Origin: Pleurodeles waltl
Taxonomy: Eukaryota; Chordata; Amphibia; Caudata; Salamandridae
Direction: 5' to 3'
NCBI RefSeq assembly: GCF_031143425.1
Contig: NC_090451.1
Coordinates: 348,076,339-348,140,338 of the forward strand
Length of the DNA: 64,000 bases
Below are positions 1-11,129 of this stretch, piece after piece; positions within the stretch are counted from its first letter, which is position 1, and each line of letters starts with the position of its first letter. A program made the position numbers and the translations under genes. Under the pieces are notes generated by a model. The model had not been told where the DNA came from and did no database searches. It saw nothing but the letters and a program-made list of their open reading frames with translations.

Positions 1-1500
1 ATTCTCCCTTTTACCATTGTTCTTGCTTCCAACAGATTTATAAAAGGTAGCATCTTTATCTATTGATGGTGAATAGCAGGGTTCTGTTGGCTGGAAGTGT
101 TTGGCCTACCTGCTTTTGGACACACCCATGCATCAAGAAGACTGATGGCTTGGTAGCTAAAGAGCACGGAAAGCAAAGAGGATCCAAAGATATTCAGTGA
201 ACACTCTTGTAGGCAGCCTACTTTACATTTTGAACCACATTGCACTCAGAGGCCATCTTAGACCTGTGTATAAATTCATGAAAAGGAAAGGGGACCTTAA
301 TCCTAATCCCAAGGCATATGGCGCATTGGACAGGTATCATCTTGTTTCTCAAATTTAGTGTCTATAATTGAAAAGGACTACTTTAATAGGTTGTCACAAA
401 AAACAGCAAGTGCTATCTTTTCTTTCCTTATGGCGAGTGAGAATAACTGTGAGGAGCAGGATACTTCTAACACCAATTTATCCAAACCGCAGAAAAACGA
501 TGAGAAAATCAACTCAACCTTGAAGTATCAAGATTCCTGATCTTAACTAACATCATTAAAAAATCCACCCAATCACTTAACAGGTAAGAGAAAAAAATGC
601 CCAGGATGGGCTACGGTTTGCTCTCATTTTAAATGTCAGGAGAAAGGAGCAGACTGGAAAGAAGAGAAAGAAAACAACATGGGAGGGAGAAAGGGCAATA
701 ATCACCACTCTGAGAAAGATGAAGTACAACTGCAATCAGTACAAAATGGTGACTAATTTATCACATCAAAGTGAGATGCAAAATCAGTCTCCTAGAAAAT
801 ACTGCAATCCATAGTCTACCTTCAAGTCCCAAGTACATGATCCACTCTGCCTCCAGATGTCATAGACGTAATTCCTTCTTCCCTCTTCTAGGATTTTCAC
901 TTCTACTTGCAATGGCATGGAATTTAAAGTCACAATGTGGTTTATTCGCATCACAGGTGGACATATGAGCTGCAATGGGATATTTCTCATTATTCATTTT
1001 GACAGCTCTTAACTGTTCTGAGATCCACTACTTTAAGTGTTGAATGATTCTGCCTACATATATTTTACTACATGCACATACTAAAACATATACAACATAT
1101 TTAGTTTGACAAGTCGAGTGGTCTTGATCTTATAATCTGGGTTCCTATTATAAATGAAAGAGCATTTTTGTCAACTCCCAATTTGCACATTGAACAATAT
1201 CCACATTCAAAAAAACATGTGACATTGAATTCCACCTATGCAATGGTTTCACGGGCCTTGGGTAGGTGGGGCTAACAATTTTCTTATTAACCATGCCTCT
1301 ACAATAGGCAATGCTCCCAGGAATGTTAAAAAAAACAATGCAAGTCTCCTGGGTCATTGAGTGCATGACCCCAGGAGAGTTTACTATCATTTTTAAAGCA
1401 CTCCAAGCTGGAGGTGTATGCTCTTCAGCTGGAGTGCAGGAGTGGAGTGTGTATTGTTCAGGAATATAGTGGATTGTGGTTATTGTTAAATAATTTTGTA
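1..1500. other. Gene-free stretch
   Basis: Only short open frames are present, with no recognisable domain and no splice-supported gene. Base composition is ordinary and AT-leaning. I see no tandem repeat. The right end (about 1500-1544) belongs to the 3' tail of the antisense LINE fragment that follows. Confidence 0.5.
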
Positions 1501-1544
1501 ACTTTTTTGAAAAGCTAATAGGACTTAATCAATCAGTCGACTTG

Positions 1545-1915
1545 TTAAGCGCAACTTGTCATCTTGAGACAGTATCCTTCTGCTCTGCTGCAGTGTATGC
1601 GGAAGCCATGGCCCAGTGCAAGGGAGGCGGAGTGGAGGTGTCTGGATGGTTTGTGGAATCTCAGGTGGTGGTTGATGTAGGCGGGTCCAGAGTCATGCAG
1701 GGCCCTGAACGCGTGGTTGAGGAGCTTGATATGACATTTCCTCTGAACTGGGAGCCAGTGGAATTTTTTCAGGTGAAGTATGATGTGGGTGTGACAAAGG
1801 AGATCCAGAATGAGACTTGCTGCGGCGTCCTGGATGGTCTGTAGTCTTTGAACGAGGCGGGCCTCGATACCCACATTGAGGGTGTTTCTGTAGTCCAGTT
1901 GATTGTTGACAAGGG
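1545..1915 (-). pseudogene. LINE reverse transcriptase C-terminal fragment (L2/CR1-like)
   Basis: The minus strand encodes the end of a non-LTR retrotransposon polyprotein. The segment QLDYRNTLNVGIE, then RLQTIQDAAASLIL, then LKKFHWLPVQRKCHIKLL, then GPAYINHHL matches the order seen after the RT thumb in L2, CR1 and Rex-like LINEs (SRLDYCN, LQxxQNAAARL, LHWLPVxxRIxFK). An in-frame stop lies just upstream at about 1917, so this is a 5'-truncated remnant, normal for LINEs. The minus-strand sequence after the stop (GCGCTTAACAAG, then GATTGATTA) resembles the usual 3' end of such LINEs. The clade name rests on motif style only. Confidence 0.75.
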
Positions 1916-2346
1916 CTTAGGGTCTACTTCATATGTGTTGATGTGCTGATAAAGCCAATAGGCTTGACTTTTATATTTTGACCAAGCCAGTAGCTCTGCC
2001 TTACATAAAATTACACCTTGTTATATTGTTACTTCACAGTAGAAAAACCTCTGAAATTCACAGCAAAAACAAATGTTAAGATGGGATTATAGTTAGATGA
2101 AAATGTCACATTTTAAACTAAAAAAACACAGAACTTCACCAGTTATAGCTAAATGAAGTCGTTATAATGTGTGCCCTCCCCATGCACTGCTTGTGGCCTC
2201 ACATATTACATCTGTCATGACATGTTCTATCACATCATTGATAACATCACTGATGACATTTTAAATATGAATAATGAAAACACTGTGCATGGCAGGGGCA
2301 CAATTAACAATTACAGTTACTATGAAAATCTAGGCAGACAGGATTG
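1916..2346. other. Gene-free stretch
   Basis: No coding signal or recognised repeat. It forms the left flank of the LTR insertion. CTGAC at 2347-2351 is the left copy of a 5-bp target duplication; the right copy is 13348-13352. Confidence 0.5.
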
Positions 2347-2351
2347 CTGAC

Positions 2352-3999
2352 TGTTAGAAATGGGGTCTTTGGTTGACAGTCAGGTTACCCCCTGTTCAAG
2401 CAAGGACCCTCACTCTAGTCAGGGTAAAAGAGAATCACCCTCAGCTATCCCCTGCTTACCCCCTTGGTAGCTTGGCAGAGCAGTAGGCTTAACCTCAGAG
2501 TGCTAGGTGTAAAGTATTTGTACCAACACACACAGTAACTTAATGAAAACACTACAAAATGACACAACACTGGTTTAGAAAAATAGGAAATATTTATCTA
2601 AACAAAACAAGACCAAAACGACAAAAATCCAACATACACAAGTCAAGTTATGAATTTTTAAAGATTAAACTCAAAAATAGCGCTTAGAAACAAAAATGCT
2701 TCAATGAGATGTTAACACGGCGTCGTGACGGAGTCGTTCCCAACAAGCCGACACCAGCGGCGCCGGACACGTAGTCGTTTAGACCCCCAAGTACAGTACC
2801 TTTGGTGAAGAGTGAAAACAAGCCGATGCGCGAAGTCGGGGATCGCGGCGTCTGTGCGAAACGTTGAATCCGTGCACTTCGAGCGGCGTCTGTCACGACG
2901 TGGTGCGGCGACTTCCACGGAGTCGCGGACTTCAGCGGGGCTGCAGCGGCGTCAGGCCTGCGAAGAGCGTCGCGTTCCAGCAAAGGTCACGGCGTCAGGT
3001 GCAGGCGGCATTACCGGATTCAGCAGCGGCGTCGGTCCGGAGTCGTCCGAAGTCGATTTTCTTGGATTTCCACCAGCTTTTCTTTCAAGGGCCCAGGGAC
3101 TGGATCGGGCACCACTTGTCAGAGCAGGAGTCTCTCCAGAGACTCCAGGTGCTGGCAGAGAGAAGCCTTTGCTGTCCCTGAGACTTCAAACAACAGGAGG
3201 CAAGTTCTAAATCAAGCCCTTGAAGATTTCTTCACAAGATGGAAGGCACACAAAGTCCAGTCTTTGCCCTCTTACTCTGCCAGAAGCAGCACTGCAGGAA
3301 AGCTCCACAAAGCACAGTCACAGGCAGGGCAGCACTTCTTCCTCAGCTATCAGCTCTTCTCCAGGCAGAGGTTCCTCTTGGTTCCAGAAGTGTTTCTAAA
3401 GTCTGTAGATTTGGGTGCCCTTCTTATCCCCATTTTAGTCTTTGAAGTCACCTTTCTTCAAAGGGGACTCACACCTACTTGTGAAATCCTGCCTTGCCCA
3501 GGCAAGTCATCAGACACACAGCAGGGGTTTGGAGCCGGCATTGTCAGAGGCAGGCACAGTCCTTTCAGATTAGAGTGACCACTCCACCCCTCCCTCCTAG
3601 CAGAGATGGCTAATCAGGAAATGCAGGTTACACCTCAGCCCCCTTTGTGTCACTGTCTGGTGTGAGGTGAAAAACAACCCAACTGTCAAACTGACCCAGA
3701 CAGGGAATCCACAAACACAGCAGAGTCACAGAATGGTTTAAGCAAGAAAATGCTCACTTTCTAAAAGTGGCATTTTCAAACGCACAATCTTAAAATCAAC
3801 TTTACTAAAAGATGTATTTTTAAATTGTGAGTTCAGGGACCCCAAACTCCACATGTCCATCTACTCTCTAGGGGAATCTACACTTTAATCATATTTAAAG
3901 GTAGCCCCCATGTTATCCTATGAGAGAGACAGGCCTTGCAACAGTGAAAAACGAAGTTGGCAGTATTTCACTGTCAGGACATATAAACCACATTACTAT
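2352..3999 (+). repeat. LTR, left part (split by Harbinger-1)
   Basis: The repeat begins TGTTAGA at 2352 and ends TCTAACA at 13347. These are inverted terminal heptamers of the TG..CA type and are flanked by identical CTGAC 5-mers. After removing Harbinger-1 (4000-12858) and one TAT copy, the LTR is about 2.13 kb. I see no primer-binding site, internal region or gag-pol next to it, so it looks like a solo LTR or a non-autonomous LTR unit. A 5-bp duplication fits Ty3/gypsy-like or some retroviral-type integrases; I cannot choose. The stretch 2700-3060 is unusually CpG-rich. Related copies are at 27466-29725 (inverted), more distantly at about 20600-24071, and a fragment at about 55442-55735. 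Strand is set by convention. Confidence 0.85.
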
Positions 4000-4101
4000 G
4001 GTGGTCATTCTGACCTCGGCGGTAAAAGGCGCCTACCGCCGGTCAGAAATCCTCCATAATCCCGCCGCGGTCGCGGAAACCCGCCACGGTCATTCTGACC
4101 C
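4000..4101 (+). repeat. Harbinger-1 left inverted repeat and subterminal copy
   Basis: The terminal motif GGTCATTCTGACC occurs at 4003-4015 and again exactly at 4088-4100, 85 bp further in. A related CCATTACGACCC lies at about 4218. Repeated end motifs are the usual form of transposase or Myb-partner binding sites; that role is inferred here. Confidence 0.7.
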
Positions 4102-4597
4102 GCAGAAGGCAAACCTCCGAAAATCAGACCGCCACAACAGACCGCCAGACCAGCGGTCGGCGGAAAAGTGGAGGTGACAAAACCTCCACCGTCACGCCAA
4201 CAGAAATACGCCCATGCCATTACGACCCACGAATCCACGCGGCGGTCATTCAAACGCGGTATTCCATTGGCGGGACACACCGCCGCGGTCAGAATACACA
4301 CAAACGAACAAAACTCAGCCACATTGGACGATTTGAATCCCACACACCTGATACACATACACACACCACTCCCACACACACAATACAATATAAAACACCC
4401 ACCCACATCACCCACAAACCCCTACGCTAAAAAATTCTGAAAGAAGGCCAGAGCGAGACACCAGCATCCACAAACTAACAGCCACAGCCACTCAACACCA
4501 TCACCCACACACTATCCACACACAAAACAACACACACCACCACACTCAACTCACTTAAATACACATACTCCACCCCACACATCATACACACCACCCC

Positions 4598-6188
4598 ATG
4601 GCACCCCAAAGACAACCCCGCTTCACAGACGAAGAACTCAGGGTCATGGTGGAGGAAATCGTTCGGGTAGAGCCCCAGCTGTTCGGCACACAGATACAAT
4701 ACACCAGCATTGCCCGGAGGACGGAGCTATGGCAGAGGATTGTCGACAGGGTCAACGCAGTGGGACAGCACCGCAGAAATCGGGAAGACATCAGGAAGCG
4801 ATGGAACGACCTACGGGGGAAGGTGCGTTCCATGGTATCCAGGCACAACATCGCCGTGCAGAAGACTGGCGGAGGACCCCCACCTCAACCCCCACAATTC
4901 ACATCATGGGAGGAGGAAGTCTTGAACATCCTGCATCCTGACGGCCTAGCAGGAGTCGGCGGAGGAATGGATACTGGTAAGTTGAAGCTTCAATACTGCT
5001 TCCCCCCCACCTGCATGCCAAATCATACCCCAACCCTCACCCCCATCCTCGAACCCAACCCTCACCCCCACCCCCATCCTCACCCCCACCCTCACCCCCA
5101 CCACCATCCTCACCCCCACCACCATCCTCACCCCCACCCCCAGCACACCTATTCCCCGCCAATCTCTCACCATCACAACCCACACATCCCAAAACCTAGG
5201 CCTGCATGCGTCCACTAAGCATGGACACCCATCACCAAAGCATGCCCAATGCATATACACATCCCCCCCACAAGCCACCCTCACCAAAGCCCCCACACAC
5301 GAATGCCAGCACTTGGGGACACGAGAACCCATAGATACACCCATATGCCACACATTGAAACTATAACCATACCTCTATACCCCTGCAGGACCCGACCGTC
5401 AACACACCGCGGCGGAGGGGCCAGAATTCTCCACACCCCCCACCCAAGAGGCTGTCAGCGATGACAGCAGCTCTGTCGACCTGGACACCGATGACCAGCC
5501 CGGACCATCGGGGACCTCTGGACAGTCGGTTCCCCTCACACAGGCACAGGCCACTACAGACCCAAACCCCTCTGGGAACACCAGCACAGCTCCCACCCAG
5601 CGGGCCCATGCCTCTGTCTCCAGGGCGCGTCAATCTGCGGTGTGTCTACCACTACAGGGCACCCAGGATAACCCACCACCCCAACAACAACAGGGACCTG
5701 GGGGCAGTGGTAGTGGGCACACCGGCCAGGGGGCAGAGGCCCAGGGAAACAGGGCAACTCGGAGGGCAGCTGTGCGACAGGGGGGGGAGGAGAGGCCCAG
5801 GGAACCCACTCTCCACGAGGTCCTCACCACCATCATGGGAGCATACAACCGCTCCCAGGAGACGATGGCGACGGTACTGGCCCGGTTCCAGGAGATCCAG
5901 GTACTGCAGGAGGAACACTATCGGGGGTACAGGGAGGACATCAGAGCCATCAACACCACCCTGGTTACCATGGTAGGGCTGCTGCAGGACCTCGTCAACA
6001 CCAGGGCGGACACTCAACAACACCCAAGGGCCCCTGCCACTAGCCTGGACCAAGAACATCCAACCACCTCCGCCGGCGCTAGTGGACAGGAGGCCCCCGC
6101 ACAGCAGCAGCCCACCAGACCCCCACCTCCTGCAGGAGAAGAACCACCCCGCAAGAGGGCCCTGAGATCTCGCAAGAAGACAGAGTAG
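4598..6188 (+). CDS. Harbinger Myb/SANT-like DNA-binding protein (two exons)
   Basis: Exon 1 is 4598-4976, donor G|GTAAGT; exon 2 is 5389-6188, after CCCTGCAG. The junction phase fits and gives about 392 residues ending at TAG. Residues 8-80 form a Myb/SANT-like trihelix of the kind in Harbinger partner proteins and NAIF1/MSANTD: RFTDEELRVMVEEI, LWQRIVDRVNAVGQHRR, DIRKRWNDLRGKVRS. In known Harbinger systems this partner binds transposon ends and takes the transposase into the nucleus. The middle is acidic and Pro/Gln-rich (SDDSSSVDLDTDDQ). A helical segment follows (LHEVLTTIMGAYNRSQ to VGLLQDLVNT), likely for oligomerisation. The tail PPRKRALRSRKK is a probable nuclear signal. No stop or frameshift is seen. 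The start has G at +4 but no purine at -3. The Harbinger-2 copy is broken. Confidence 0.88.
5039..5141 (+). repeat. C-rich microsatellite in the intron of the first SANT gene
   Basis: Imperfect repeats of CCCCCACCCTCA and related units. It lies wholly within the 4977-5388 intron, so the His/Pro-rich frames across it are not coding. Confidence 0.75.
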
Positions 6189-6696
6189 GATGTCAAGACC
6201 CCCGCCAGCAATGGATACCACCTGATGTCATCCCACTGTCCCACATTGTCACCCTGTCCATCCTTGAACTGCCCATGCTCCATCTCTCCACAGGCCTCTG
6301 GACAATGCACCTGTGTGACTGTTACTCTGGACTCTGCCATGGACATTCCTTCACCATAGCCCCCACCCACTTGAAACCACCCATCCCATTTTGAGCACTT
6401 AAATAAACACCTATTTTGCACCAAAATATCTGGAGTCTGGCTGTGATTTCAATATATTGTAATTGACATGACAGTGCAAATATGTCCTTGTACATGGTGA
6501 AGTCAACAAACAGCTGCCACAAAGCTGTAGTCCATGGGGAAACGAAGCACAGGACTCGTAGTGGGGACCCCAGATCTGAAATAGGGAGGGAAAAGCCAAA
6601 ACTCAGTCATCATACACTGGGGCAAATAGACAGGCAGCAGAGATGCAGGAGAGTAGTTAACATTTACTAAATTATCTTTGAAATGTTACCTGTGTC
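6189..6696 (+). promoter_or_regulatory. 3' untranslated region with polyadenylation signal, then tail-to-tail spacer
   Basis: AATAAA at 6402-6407 lies about 215 bp after the stop of the first SANT gene. Harbinger-2 keeps AATAAA at the matching place (58550-58555). The rest of the spacer separates this gene from the convergent transposase gene and has no other visible content. Confidence 0.65.
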
Positions 6697-7697
6697 CTAT
6701 TGGAAGTACTGTTCAATGATTCTGTCCCTGTTGTCTGTTTCAGCCCCGTCGTCTTCCTCCTCGTCACTCTCCTCAGGTTCCACCGCTGCCACAACACCAC
6801 CGTCTCGACCATCCTCCTGCAGGAAAGGCACCTGGCGGCGCAAAGCCAGGTTGTGAAGCATGCAGCAGGCCACGATGATGTGACACACCTTCTTAGGTGA
6901 GTACATTAGGGATCCACCTGTCATATGCAGGCACCTAAACCTGGCCTTTAGGAGGCCAAAGGTGCGTTCGATCACCCTCCTAGTACGCCCATGGGCCTCA
7001 TTGTACCGTTCCTCTGCCCTGGTCCGGGGATTCCTTACTGGGGTCAGTAGCCACAGGCGGGGTACCCAGAGTCCCCCACTAGCCATACACGGTGTCTCTG
7101 TAGCTGTTCCATCACGTAAGGGATGCTGCTATTCCTGAGGATGTAGGCGTCATGCACTGACCCTGGGAATTTGGCATTTACATGCGAGATGTACTGGTCA
7201 GCCAAACACACCACCTGGATGTTCATTGAATGGTAATTTTTTCTGTTCCTGTACACCTGCTCCCTGTCTCTTGGGGGAACCAAAGCCACATGGGTCCCAT
7301 CAATGGCACCAATTACGTTGGGAATATGTCCAAGGGCGTAGAAATCACCCTTCACTGTAGCCAATTCGCCCACCTCAGGGAAAATGATGTAGCTCCTCAC
7401 GGATTTCATCAGGGCAGACAACACTCTGGATAACACCTTCGAAAACATGGGCTGAGACATCCCAGAAGCAATTCCCACGGTTGTCTGAAATGACCCACTT
7501 GCCAAGAAATGGAGTACTGACATGACCTGCACCAGAGGGGGAATCCCTGTGGGTTGGCGGATGGGGGACATCAGGTCGGGCTCCAGCTGGGCACACAGTT
7601 CATGGATAGTGGCACGGTTAAGACGGTAGGTCAGGATAATGTGGCGTTCTTCCATTGTCGACAGGTCCACCAGCGGTCGGTACACAGGAGGATTCAT
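6697..7697 (-). pseudogene. Harbinger DDE transposase with one short deletion
   Basis: The minus strand encodes a HARBI1-type nuclease. The N-terminal helical region carries VMSVLHFLASGSFQTTVG and SQPMFSKVLSRVL. The first catalytic Asp is in GAIDGTHVALVPPRD (about residue 133), the second in WLVGDSGYP (about 209), and the Glu in RVIERTFGLLKARFRCLH after the break. The C-terminus is acidic and ends DRIIEQYFQ. Frame is lost near 7056-7069: between GYP and WLLTPV there are 4 fewer bases than in Harbinger-2, in a C-rich run, giving an early TGA. Everything else looks intact, so this could be real decay or a sequencing slip. The true start is uncertain; Met at 7697 begins MNPPVYRPLVDL, and the open frame extends to 7763. 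Unlike Harbinger-2, no intron interrupts the WLVGDSGYP region. It cuts and joins DNA at the element ends, presumably in the nucleus with the SANT partner. Confidence 0.9.
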
Positions 7698-7763
7698 CCG
7701 TCTCCTCGCCCAACCCAGCGGACGGTGCCTAGGAAGGACAACATGGAGCACACAGTCAAGCAA

Positions 7764-8191
7764 CCCACAGGTACGTACTCACAGCTAGCACAGTAAACGA
7801 TTCTCTATGCAGTGAATGGCGTGTCTGAGTGGCTATGCAAGGCCTAGGCCTGTGTGACGCAGTTGAAATTGAGCCATGTGGGCCCTGGAAATGGCGGCTG
7901 CCTGACCTGTGAAGTGTGACAATGGGATGTGAGGTCAATGCGCTGGCGTGGCACACCGCGGCGGGCGGCGGGCGAAGACCGCGGCTCCAAGCCGCATTGG
8001 TTAACATTGAAGCCTATGGGTTTCAGGAGCCAATGGCGAAGGGCGCCGGCGGTGGCGGGACGCACCGCCGCGGTACGCACCGCCGCGGACGTGACCGCCA
8101 TTTTCTATCTACTTATCCACTTGCGACTTGAACTTTCACAGGAGAGGACCTATACTGCAAGTGTTGCTGTGACCTCGGTCTGGAAGGGACA
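7764..8191. promoter_or_regulatory. Divergent intergenic region of Harbinger-1
   Basis: It lies between the start of the antisense transposase and the start of the second SANT-like gene, so it must hold both promoters. It is GC-rich with several CCGCCGCGG-type boxes near 7950-8100. Harbinger-2 keeps a similar CACCGCCGCGGACGTGACCG stretch near 60303. No TATA box stands out. Confidence 0.45.
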
Positions 8192-10944
8192 ATGGCTGCT
8201 GCACCTGGGGAAAGGGCCCCTGCCTTCACTGGAGAGGAGTTGGAGAAACTTGTGGATGGGGTCCTCCCCCAGTATGCGCTACTCTACGGTCCTCCAGACC
8301 AACAAGTGAGTTTAATTCAATCTGGATTTGGGGCCACTGGCTGGCTTGGGGGCCTGGCGGGGGGCCTGGCGGGGATGGGGGGCATGTTGGGCCTGGCGGG
8401 GGGCATGGCGGGGGGCCTGGCGGGGATGGGGGGCATGTTGGGCCTGGCGGGGGGCATGGCGGGGGGCCTGGCGGGGATGGGGGGCATGTTGGGCATGGCG
8501 GGGGGCATGGCGGGGATGGGGGGCATGTTGGGCCTGGCGGGGGGCATGGCGGGGGGCCTGGCGGGGATGGGGGGCATGTTGGGCATGGCGGGGGGCATGG
8601 CGGGGGGCCTGGCGGGGATGGGGGGCATGTTGGGCCTGGCGGGGGGCATGGCGGGGGGCCTGGCGGGGATGGGGGGCATGTTGGGCATGGCGGGGGCATG
8701 GCGGGGGGCCTGGCGGGGATGGGGGGCGTTGGGCCACTGGCAAGGAAAATGCTGACAAACTTGAACGTGGTATTTCTCCCTCCCTGTACCTGTCACATAG
8801 GTCCGCGCCCATGAGAAGATCGGGATTTGGCGTGCCATCGCCAAGGAAGTCCGGACCCTGGGGGTCCACCATCGACGGGGCACCCACTGCCGCAAGAGGT
8901 GGGAGGACATCCGCCGCGGGACTAAGAAGACCGCCGAGTCTCTGCTGGGGATGGCCTCCCAACGTAGGCGGGGTGCCTGCCGTCAACTGACCCCCCTGAT
9001 GTTCCGGATCCTGGCAGTGGCCTACCCTGATTTGGATGGGCGCGTGAGGGCAGCACAGCAGACACAAGGGGGTGAGTCCAAGCATTATCTACTCTGTTGT
9101 CGCGCAGTGGAGGTGTCTGGGTGGGGGAGGAGGGCTGTGGGTCCCCCTAGGCCAGGGCGATATCTGTAGGCTGGGCACCCCCGTAAGCCCCTGTGTCCCC
9201 AGCCACCACCCTCAGTAGTTTGTCAGTACAGTCATCCCTGGGCCGTGTCATCCATGGGTGCAGTTGTCAACTCTAGGCGTGTAGGGCATGTTCCACGGAA
9301 TGCGTAGCGGACCCCAAGTGCGCAACTTAGTGCAGGGGGCATCTGTGTCTGTCATGTCCGCTAACTGTACCGGAGATCCATGTACTCAATATCCCTTTAT
9401 TTCTCTCTCCCCCCCCCTTTTTGTTTGTCTTTCTGTGCTTGTGTGCATCAGCATCATCAGGCGGAGGAGAAGTGGCATCGGGGCAGGAGGGAGCTGCATC
9501 TCACATGGCCCAGGAGGGCCATGCCACAGAGTCAGACTGGACCAGTGAGACGGAGGGCGAGGGGAGCTCCACGACGGGGACGACTGGACCCTGCAGCGAC
9601 ACGGACACGTCCTCGGAAGGGGGCTCCCTTGCGGGGGTGGCACCATCCGTGCCCCCCGCCATTACAGGTACAGCCGCCACCCAGCGCACCATCTCCGCCC
9701 TCCCAGCAGCCCCTCAGCGTTCGCCCCGTGCCCGCTCTGCCAGGAAGCCGGGCATCTCCTTCGCCCCAGGCACCTCAGGCCCTGCCCCTGTTACCCCCGC
9801 TGCCCTCAGTGAGGAGGTCATTGACCTCCTCCGAACGCTCATTGTTGGGCAGACTACCCTTTTGAATGCCATCCAGGGGGTGGAGAGGGAGGTTCATCGC
9901 AGCAATGCGTACCTGGAGGGCATTCATTCGGGTCAGGCTGCCCATCAGCGATCGTTCCAGGCTCTGGCCTCAGCACTGACGGCAGCCATTGTCCCTGTCT
10001 CCTGCCTGCCTCTACTAACTCCCTCCTCCCAGTCTCCTGTTCCTCTGCCTGTCCCACCCACACCATCAGACCAGCCTGCACACACCTCAACACCCAAGAG
10101 AAGCTCATCCAAACATAAGCACCACAGATCACGCAGACATTCACACACGCAACATTCCGATGCAGACATGCCAACAGTCACTACCACCTCTGTGACCCCC
10201 ACCTCCTCGTCTCCCTCCTCCCTCCCTGTGACGTCTACACTCACACCTCCATTCACCTCACCATCAGCCAGTGTTTCCATCACCAGCACACCCTCCACTC
10301 CAGTCCGCACACGTGCAGTCACCACCCCCACTGCCATTTACACGTCCCCTGTGTCCTCTCCCACTGTGTCTGTCACCCCCTCTTCCACACCACACAAACG
10401 CAGCCACCCACCCACCCAACAGCCATCCACCTCACGACAGCCTATCCCTCCTGCACCTGCACCCAAAGACAGCAAACGTGACTCACCTACAACCACATCC
10501 TCTCCCTCCACTCCCATTCCCACTGTACCTACCACTCTCCATTGTCCCAAGAAGCTCTTCCTCGCCACTACTAACTTCTTTCCTGACCCTGAGCCCCCCC
10601 CTCCTTCTCGTCGGGGTAAGAAGAGCACCTCAGCCACCACCAGCCCTGCAGCCCCCTTGACAAGGGTGCAGGGGTATTGGAGCCCGCCAGCCCGCATGTC
10701 TGGATCTTCGCCCAGCAGCAAGGGGACAGCCAGCCCACCCCCTGGGAAGAGGAGCAGAAGGCGGAAGGGGCGCCGCAGGAGCCCGCCTTCTACATCCCCC
10801 CGGACACCACCCAGAGACAGTCACCAGCCACAGCTCCAAAGGGAGGAAAGGGCCACAGGCCCACGACTAAGGAGGGCAAGGGCAGCAAGTCGGAGAGGTC
10901 AGGCAGCAGGCCTGCTGCCCAGGAGGAGCCCACAACCCCCATAG
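8192..10944 (+). CDS. Second SANT-like Harbinger protein (three exons)
   Basis: Exons 8192-8305, 8801-9071 and 9452-10944 join in frame (donors CAA|GTGAGT and G|GTGAGT; acceptors CACATAG and TGCATCAG) to about 625 residues. The start has A at -3 and G at +4. Residues 10-125 look like a second Myb/SANT-type module split by intron 1: FTGEELEKLVDGVLPQY, IWRAIAKEVRTLG, HCRKRWEDIRRGTKK, then LTPLMFRILAVAYP. Next come an acidic Ser/Gly-rich stretch, a conserved segment (GISFAPGTSGPAPVTPAA, then EVIDLLRTLIVGQTTLLNAI), a basic His-rich patch (KHKHHRSRRHSH), a long Ser/Thr/Pro-rich tail and a basic end (GKRSRRRKGRRR). The C-terminal frame is doubtful: another frame is open at 10677-11072. Role is unknown; DNA binding is inferred from the SANT-like part. 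Harbinger-2 has a broken copy at the same place. Confidence 0.82.
8341..8740 (+). repeat. G-rich 51-bp minisatellite in intron 1 of the second SANT gene
   Basis: About seven units of roughly 51 bp, each with runs of 4-6 G, fill most of the intron. Because the unit is a multiple of three, several frames stay open (for example GLAGMGGMLGLAGGMAG), but flanking splice sites put it outside the protein. The G-runs are spaced so that G-quadruplexes could form. Harbinger-2 has no such array in the matching intron (60524-60751). Confidence 0.85.
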
Positions 10945-11072
10945 CCGCTGCCCCGGGAGGAACCGGCACAGCTGCCCCGGGAGAGCCCACCACCCCCATA
11001 GCCGCTGCCCAGGGAGGACCCAGCCCAGCTGGCCAGGAGGGCCCCACCACCCACAGCCCAGGTGGGCATTGA
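10677..11072 (+). other. Alternative C-terminal frame of the second SANT gene
   Basis: A second plus-strand frame overlaps the end of exon 3 and runs past its stop. It encodes KGGKGHRPTTKEGKGSK, then repeated EEPTTPIAAA and GEPTTPIAAA. Harbinger-2 has Lys-Gly-Lys-Glu-Pro-Ala repeats at the matching place. The ancestral protein may therefore have ended in this frame, with a small indel between about 10700 and 10860 in this copy. Confidence 0.4.
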
Positions 11073-11129
11073 AGGAGCACCATCCCCGCTGCCCAGGAGG
11101 GCACCACCAGGCAATTAGCAGTTGGCCAT

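Noticed and set aside
2684..3578. Open frames of 100-130 codons in CpG-rich DNA
   Set aside because: They lie inside a solo LTR, overlap on both strands and have no domain.
4977..5353. His/Pro-rich extension of the first SANT protein past 4976, and antisense frames
   Set aside because: The GTAAGT donor and the in-phase acceptor at 5388 give a better protein that matches Harbinger-2 exon order. The extension is microsatellite.
8192..9085. Long overlapping open frames rich in Gly, Ala, Met or Pro on both strands
   Set aside because: They arise because the 51-bp intron repeat is a multiple of three. Splice sites and homology with Harbinger-2 place the repeat in an intron.
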